Below, piece by piece: positions 23,763 through 27,701 of a stretch of 27,701 bases of DNA. The position numbers and the translations under genes were made by a program. Origin of the DNA: Firmicutes bacterium UBA993. GTDB taxonomy: Bacteria; Bacillota; Dethiobacteria; DTU022. The stretch spans positions 1 to 27,701 of the forward strand of contig DBBD01000010.1 of NCBI GenBank assembly GCA_002292015.1, written 5' to 3'. The notes beneath the pieces are model-generated. The model was not told where the DNA came from and made no database searches. It worked only from the letters and a program-made list of their open reading frames with translations. Each line of letters starts with the position of its first letter. Positions within the stretch are counted from its first letter, which is position 1.

Positions 23763-23861
23763 ATGTATATCAGTGATCAAAATCTAACCACCCTCGGAAT
23801 GATGATCATGGCCGATAATCAAATAGAGCAACGATCATTTAGAGCACTGGGGGCAGCCTAA
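23763..23861 (+). CDS. Small ORF of 32 codons between the hydroxylase and mttB paralogue 3
   Basis: ATG 23763 follows the 2Fe-2S subunit stop with no gap, and the purine-rich GGGGGGAG just upstream can serve as ribosome binding site. The frame runs 32 codons (MYISDQNLTTLGMMIMADNQ, then a basic tail ending ALGAA) and ends in TAA at 23859-23861, immediately before the TTG start of the next gene. I do not recognise the peptide. It may couple translation into the third mttB gene, be a real microprotein, or be the stub of a deleted gene. Confidence 0.35.
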   Translation: MYISDQNLTTLGMMIMADNQIEQRSFRALGAA

Positions 23862-25295
23862 TTGCTAGATAAGTTTTGCTTTGAAAGGCGGATGGGTTTG
23901 CTTAACCTTAAACCTGAGCAAATCGATCAGCTTCACCTGGCCACACTCGATATTCTTGAAGATGTAGGCGTAAAAACCTGTGAACCCGAAGCTCTCGAGC
24001 TGCTCAGCGGGGCTGGTGCCCGGGTGACAGGGGATCTGGTCAGGATCCCGACCTGGCTGGTTCAGCAGGCCTTAAGCACCGCGCCCTGCAAGATCGCCAT
24101 TTACGATCGCGGCGGCCGGCAGGCATTAACCCTGGAGAAGGGGAACATCTATTACGGCACCGGCTCCGATACACCCTATATCATCGATATCGAAACCGGT
24201 CAGCGGCGGCGGTCAGTAAAGCAGGATACGATCAAGGCTACCAGGATCGCCGATGCCCTGGAAAATATTGACTTTATTATGTCGATGGCCAAAGCTTCCG
24301 ATGTACCAGACAGCAGAACAGATCGGCATCATTTTGAAGTAATGACCCTGAACAGTGCCAAACCGATTATTTTTGATGCCCACGACCGCGAAGGTTTGAG
24401 CGATATCATCAAAATGGCTGCCCTGGTTTGCGGCAGCAAAGAGGCCCTGGTGCAGAGGCCATACATTATGCATTACGCCGAGCCAAACTCACCGCTCACT
24501 CACTCGAAAGCAGCCTTAGAGAAGCTGTTGATGGCGGCCGAGGAAAGGATCCCCTTAATCTATGCACCGGCCGCGATGTGTGGCGCCACCGGTCCGGTAA
24601 CTACCGCCGGCGCCCTGGTGGTGGCCAATGCAGAGATCTTATCAGGGTTGGTCGTACACCAACTTAAAGCAAAGGGGGCGCCCTTTATTTTCGGTGGCGG
24701 GACACCGCCGCTTAACATGGCAACCACGGTTTGCTCTTATGGTGATCCGCAGGGCATGGTCGGAGCCGCTTCGATGGTGCAGTTGGCCCAGTTTTACAAC
24801 TTGCCTTCTTTTAGTATTGCCGGTTGTACCGATGCCCAGACCTTTGATCAACAGGCGGCTATGGAAGCCGGGTTTAACCTTCTGATGGCGGCCCTGGCTG
24901 GCGGCAACCTGATTCACGACCTTGGCTATATCGGAGTCGGGTTAACTTTCAGTTTAGAGTACTTGGTACTTTGTAATGAGGGGGTGAGTGCCGCAAAATA
25001 TATGACCCGTGGAGTGGAGGTAAACTCCCATACGCTGGCGCTTGATGTGATCAAAAAAGTCGGCCCCGGTGGTCACTTTTTGACTGAACAGCACACCCTT
25101 GATAATTTTAAAGGCGAGATGCACTTTACCAGGCTACTTAACCGCAGCGCCTACGATAACTGGCAGGCAATGGGAGCAAAGACTTTTGGTGAGCGCGCCA
25201 ACAACCTGCTGAAAGAGATTTTACAGCGGCACGAGGTTCCCGGGCTTGACCCGCAGCTGGAAGCAGAGATCAAAGCGATTGCGGAAGGATCATAG
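23862..25295 (+). CDS. MttB-family (COG5598) methyltransferase, paralogue 3, non-pyrrolysine
   Basis: This 477-residue protein is the third MttB superfamily member here and resembles paralogue 1 more than paralogue 2: YYGTGSDTPYIIDIETGQRR, LNSAKPIIFDAHD, FIFGGGTPPLNMATT, IAGCTDAQTFDQQAAMEAG, LIHDLGYIGVG and KKVGPGGHFLTEQHTL. The reading frame is unbroken, so no pyrrolysine is needed. TTG 23862 directly follows the stop of a 32-codon ORF, with TGGGGGCA upstream; ATG 23892 (after AAAGGCGG) is a possible alternative start. A separate weak promoter may lie after it, ahead of fchA. The methyl acceptor corrinoid protein must be encoded elsewhere. Substrate unknown; a methylated amine is the family expectation. 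Confidence 0.85.
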   Translation: MLDKFCFERRMGLLNLKPEQIDQLHLATLDILEDVGVKTCEPEALELLSGAGARVTGDLVRIPTWLVQQALSTAPCKIAIYDRGGRQALTLEKGNIYYGTGSDTPYIIDIETGQRRRSVKQDTIKATRIADALENIDFIMSMAKASDVPDSRTDRHHFEVMTLNSAKPIIFDAHDREGLSDIIKMAALVCGSKEALVQRPYIMHYAEPNSPLTHSKAALEKLLMAAEERIPLIYAPAAMCGATGPVTTAGALVVANAEILSGLVVHQLKAKGAPFIFGGGTPPLNMATTVCSYGDPQGMVGAASMVQLAQFYNLPSFSIAGCTDAQTFDQQAAMEAGFNLLMAALAGGNLIHDLGYIGVGLTFSLEYLVLCNEGVSAAKYMTRGVEVNSHTLALDVIKKVGPGGHFLTEQHTLDNFKGEMHFTRLLNRSAYDNWQAMGAKTFGERANNLLKEILQRHEVPGLDPQLEAEIKAIAEGS

Positions 25296-25308
25296 TAGAC
25301 ATTGCAGC

Positions 25309-25338
25309 TTGGGCTGCTGAAGAAGTGCTTGGTATAAT
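25309..25338 (+). promoter_or_regulatory. Possible promoter of fchA with extended -10
   Basis: A perfect TATAAT at 25333-25338 is preceded by TGG, giving the extended -10 form TGnTATAAT. A partial -35 box TTGGGC lies at 25309-25314, 18 nt upstream. The predicted start near 25345 would leave a very short leader, directly before the GGAAGGAG ribosome binding site. The three downstream genes may therefore be transcribed independently of the mttB genes. Confidence 0.45.
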
Positions 25339-25360
25339 GGTTAGCGGAAGGAGTTAGATT

Positions 25361-25987
25361 ATGTTAATAGAACTGACGGTTGAAAACTTTGTCCACGAAG
25401 TAGCCTCATCAACACCGGCACCCGGCGGAGGTAGCGTGGCGGCGTTAGCCGGGGCGCAGGGGGCGGGGCTGCTTTCGATGTATTGTCATTTAAGCCAAAA
25501 CCGGGATAGACTGGGGAATGCAGTTGATCAGCTGCAGCATGCCGGCGAAGAGGCCCGCTTGATCAAGATGAAACTGCTGGAAGCGATTGACGAGGACACC
25601 TTGGCCTTTAACCGGGTGATGGAAGCCTACCGCCTGCCGAAAATGACCGGGGCGGAGAAGGCCGCCCGAAATGAGGCGATCCAGCAAGCGGCGCTGCACG
25701 CAGCTGAAGTGCCGCTCAGAACAGCACACGGTGCCTTGAAAATTTTAACGCTCATCAGCGAGGTAGCCGGCCGAGGTAACCCGGCAGCGGTTACCGATTT
25801 GGGTGTCGCCAACCTGCAAGCCTATGCTGGAATGATTGGTGCCTGCTACAATGTGCTGATCAACCTTTCTATGATTACCGACGAGGCCAGGGTGGCAGAT
25901 TTGCGAAAAGAGACCGGCTTGGTTCGCTCGGAAGGTGAAAAACTTTTTGAAGCGAATAAAGCCCTGATCGAGGCAGTTATCATATAA
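25361..25987 (+). CDS. fchA: Cyclodeaminase/cyclohydrolase family protein (FchA-like)
   Basis: This is the single-domain form of the formiminotransferase-cyclodeaminase C-terminal fold. Family members either release ammonia from 5-formimino-THF or interconvert 10-formyl- and 5,10-methenyl-THF. The 208 residues show the family loop STPAPGGGSVAALAGAQGAGL, the central helices with DEDTLAFNRVMEAYRLP, and GNPAAVTDLGVA. The length equals that of stand-alone FchA in acetogens. In this neighbourhood it could handle the formimino carbon of histidine, or methyl carbons from the MttB enzymes; the sequence does not decide. No formiminotransferase domain is fused or adjacent. ATG 25361 has GGAAGGAG at 25346-25352. 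Confidence 0.85.
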   Translation: MLIELTVENFVHEVASSTPAPGGGSVAALAGAQGAGLLSMYCHLSQNRDRLGNAVDQLQHAGEEARLIKMKLLEAIDEDTLAFNRVMEAYRLPKMTGAEKAARNEAIQQAALHAAEVPLRTAHGALKILTLISEVAGRGNPAAVTDLGVANLQAYAGMIGACYNVLINLSMITDEARVADLRKETGLVRSEGEKLFEANKALIEAVII

Positions 25988-26007
25988 ACTAACATGGAGA
26001 TAATGTA

Positions 26008-26784
26008 ATGAGCGAACGTTATGAGCTGATCGATAAATCATTGTTGTTGAGCTATCTATTTTATCCACGCCGGCAGCATAGCAAGCCGCGCGAAGGGGAT
26101 TTTGACTTGAGCGTACCGGTTGATTCCGGCATTGATATCGTTTGCCGTGCCTACCCTGCTGCTGCGGATGGCCCCTGGATTCTTTACTTTCACGGCAACG
26201 GCGAAGTGGTCAGCGATTACGATGGCATTGCGCCGCTTTATAAAAACCGCCAACTCAACCTGCTAGTTGCCGATTACCGTGGTTACGGGGCCAGTGGTGG
26301 AACACCGACTTTTGGCGACCTGGTGGCCGATGCCCGCAAAATATTTATGCACCTGGCAGCCAACTTTCCAACTGAGCCTAAACCGGATCAGTGGTTTGTA
26401 ATGGGTCGCTCCCTCGGCAGTATATCAGCTTTGGAACTGGCTGCCGCATACCCCGCGCTGATCAAGGGGCTGATTATTGAAAGCGGTTTTATCAGCGTTG
26501 CCGACTTAATCCGCCATCTTGGCCTGCCTTCGCCGGGCGATTTGGGCGACCTTGAGAAGTATTATTGTGAGATGGCTGCCAAAATCAATCTTTCTGCGTT
26601 GGTAATTCACGGTGAGCGGGACAGGCTTGTGCCCTTGCGCTTAGGCCGGAACCTATTAGAGGCGCTGGGGGCGAAAGAGAAAGAGCTGGTCACTATTCCC
26701 CTGGCCGACCATAATGATATAATGTTTACTGACTCGCAAAAATATATGAGCGCTGTCGAAGAATTTATCGGGAGGAATCGCTAA
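26008..26784 (+). CDS. Alpha/beta hydrolase (serine hydrolase, BEM46/FrsA-like)
   Basis: This is a cytoplasmic serine hydrolase of unknown substrate, 258 residues with no signal peptide. The oxyanion-hole motif is HGNGE (H62-E66), the nucleophile Ser135 lies in GRSLGS, Asp205 is in HGERDRLVP and His235 is in LADHND, giving a complete catalytic triad. The motif pattern (YFHGNGE, ADYRGYGAS) is like the BEM46-type group. ATG 26008 follows TGGAG. It lies 20 nt after fchA and its stop codon abuts the CBS gene, so the three form an operon. A role in hydrolysing an ester or amide of the island's substrate is possible but unsupported. Confidence 0.85.
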   Translation: MSERYELIDKSLLLSYLFYPRRQHSKPREGDFDLSVPVDSGIDIVCRAYPAAADGPWILYFHGNGEVVSDYDGIAPLYKNRQLNLLVADYRGYGASGGTPTFGDLVADARKIFMHLAANFPTEPKPDQWFVMGRSLGSISALELAAAYPALIKGLIIESGFISVADLIRHLGLPSPGDLGDLEKYYCEMAAKINLSALVIHGERDRLVPLRLGRNLLEALGAKEKELVTIPLADHNDIMFTDSQKYMSAVEEFIGRNR

Positions 26785-27243
26785 ATGCTGGTTAAAGATA
26801 TTATGACTACAGATGTGGTAACCGTATCAACCGGTGATTCGGTCGAAGTCTGCGCTAAACTGTTGCAGGAGCACAACATCAGCGGTCTGCCTGTTCTCGA
26901 CGAAGCCGGCAGGGTGGCGGGAGTGGTAACCGAAGGCGACCTGATCCGGCGTGCTTCTAGGGTTAAGGCGCCCGGCTATCTTGAGATTTTAGGCGGACTG
27001 ATTTATCTGGGCAGCCCGAAAAAGTTCGTTGAAGAGCTGCAGCGGGCGATGTCCTTGGAAGCAGGGCAATTGATGAGTAAAAATGTGGTTTTTACCAGCC
27101 CTGAAGATTCAGTGGAAAAAGCAGCGACCCTGATGGTGGAGAAGAGAATCAGCAGGTTGCCGGTTGTTGACGGACAGCAGAAGCTGGTTGGTATAGTTTC
27201 ACGTCGAGACATCATGCGCTCTCTTTATAGTAGCGAAAAGTAG
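26785..27243 (+). CDS. CBS-pair domain protein
   Basis: The 152-residue protein consists of two CBS motifs and nothing else. The first covers about residues 1-60 (VKDIMTTDVVTV to VVTEGDLIRRAS) and the second about 95-148 (QLMSKNVVFTSPEDSV to IVSRRDIMRSL). They are joined by a longer linker (YLEILGGLIYLGSPKKF) as in stand-alone CBS proteins. Such pairs bind adenine nucleotides or S-adenosyl compounds and act as energy or cofactor sensors on partner enzymes. The partner here is unknown. The ATG directly follows the hydrolase stop codon, and GGGAGG at 26770-26775 is the ribosome binding site. Confidence 0.9.
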   Translation: MLVKDIMTTDVVTVSTGDSVEVCAKLLQEHNISGLPVLDEAGRVAGVVTEGDLIRRASRVKAPGYLEILGGLIYLGSPKKFVEELQRAMSLEAGQLMSKNVVFTSPEDSVEKAATLMVEKRISRLPVVDGQQKLVGIVSRRDIMRSLYSSEK

Positions 27244-27380
27244 CGGGAGCGACGATCGAATAACGATGCCCTATAGAACGGTAAGAATCATGTTTGGCGG
27301 TCAGTTGGTCCAGACTGCTGAGCTTAATTGCCGGATACCGTTGGGCTTTATGCCGGAGTCTTGGTTAGGTCAACGATCTC

Positions 27381-27403
27381 AGGCAGTTTTTTTCTGCCTT
27401 TTT
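27381..27403 (+). terminator. Intrinsic terminator downstream of the CBS gene
   Basis: AGGCAG (27381-27386) and CTGCCT (27394-27399) form a 6-bp stem with a T7 loop, followed by TTTT plus one more T before GG. It lies about 140 nt after the CBS stop codon. The intervening sequence (27244-27380) has no gene that I can support. Confidence 0.6.
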
Positions 27404-27701
27404 GGCCTGGCTGACCAACAGTTATTATCCCATTTTTCGTCGGTCCGCTGGCTCGCTTGCTAGTATCTACTGGATTTCTATTTTTGTGCAGAAAGTAGCG
27501 GCACAGAATTATTTTGCCCCAAAGTCTGAACCAAAGCTAAGACTCTAAAGTAATAAACTTAAAAAAAATGTCAACAACCCCGTCCCCCCGACACACCCTG
27601 ACATATTCCTCCAGACATAGTAAAAAAACAGGATCGTATTTTATAACACTTTGCGCTATAATGAATAACGGTTAGCTGCTGATTCTATTGTAATGTTTAA
27701 A
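27404..27701. other. Intergenic region with a REP-like half-element
   Basis: This stretch holds no supported gene. The segment 27569-27604 (TGTCAACAACCCCGTCCCCC, then CGACACACCCTGACAT) is a degenerate copy of the right arm of the REP element at 18541-18567. It is preceded by an A8 run (27561-27568). A TATAAT at 27657-27662 could be the -10 box of a gene beyond the window, but no good -35 box lies 16-18 nt upstream. Confidence 0.6.

Noticed and set aside
11149..25295. Pyrrolysine-containing trimethylamine methyltransferase
   Set aside because: All three MttB-family frames are full length without an in-frame amber codon, and no pyl genes or tRNA-Pyl are visible.
27266..27463. Small plus-strand ORF of 65 codons after the CBS gene
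   Set aside because: It runs through the intrinsic terminator hairpin, lacks a ribosome binding site and resembles no family known to me.

Overview
The window looks like a chromosomal segment of an anaerobic, strictly fermentative or acetogen-like Bacillota (Clostridia or a relative). The grounds are a Rex-controlled NAD-linked multimeric [FeFe] hydrogenase, a Bacillus-type HutH/HutP pair, three non-pyrrolysine MttB-family methyltransferases, a stand-alone FchA-type cyclodeaminase, strong GGAGG ribosome binding sites, frequent TTG/GTG starts, and REP-like repeats around TGTCAGGGGGACGGGG. The genus cannot be fixed from the sequence.

Region 1 (about 1-370) holds a 41-bp tandem repeat, then a near-consensus sigma-A promoter with a Rex-type operator just downstream of the -10 box. 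Region 2 (402-8566) is one tightly packed operon: rex, hydC (NuoE-like), hydB (NuoF-like), hydA (catalytic [FeFe] hydrogenase), a PAS-containing sensory-type [FeFe] hydrogenase (HydS/group C like), and a SpoIIE-type PP2C phosphatase. The first four give an NADH-controlled trimeric hydrogenase of the bifurcating type. The last two look like an H2- or redox-sensing output branch.

Region 3 (about 8567-12600) begins with a decayed HD-GYP fragment on the minus strand and then a well-formed promoter. Its leader carries three NAG triplets at exact 7-nt spacing directly before an intrinsic terminator, which is the architecture bound by HutP. It is followed by hutH, hutP and a first MttB-family gene, all close enough to be co-transcribed.

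Region 4 (about 12600-18446) has a structured leader and a family-5 (Dpp/Opp-like) ABC transporter: lipoprotein, permease, fused double ATPase, permease. Region 5 (18457-25295) has a REP hairpin, a second MttB-family gene, a three-subunit molybdenum hydroxylase (large, FAD, 2Fe-2S), a 32-codon small ORF and a third MttB-family gene. Region 6 (25361-27243) has fchA, an alpha/beta hydrolase and a CBS-pair protein, followed by a terminator and another REP copy.

The main hypothesis is that regions 3-6 form a catabolic island for a methylated histidine-like compound, such as histidine betaine (hercynine) or another N-methylated imidazole. The ABC transporter would import it. MttB-family enzymes would pass methyl groups to an unseen corrinoid protein. 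HutH would deaminate the freed histidine. FchA would bring the formimino carbon into the folate pool that also receives the methyl groups. HutP antitermination would make hutH, hutP and the first mttB gene respond to L-histidine. No hutU, hutI, formiminotransferase, corrinoid protein or corrinoid:THF methyltransferase gene lies in the window, so the pathway is incomplete here and the substrate is inferred.
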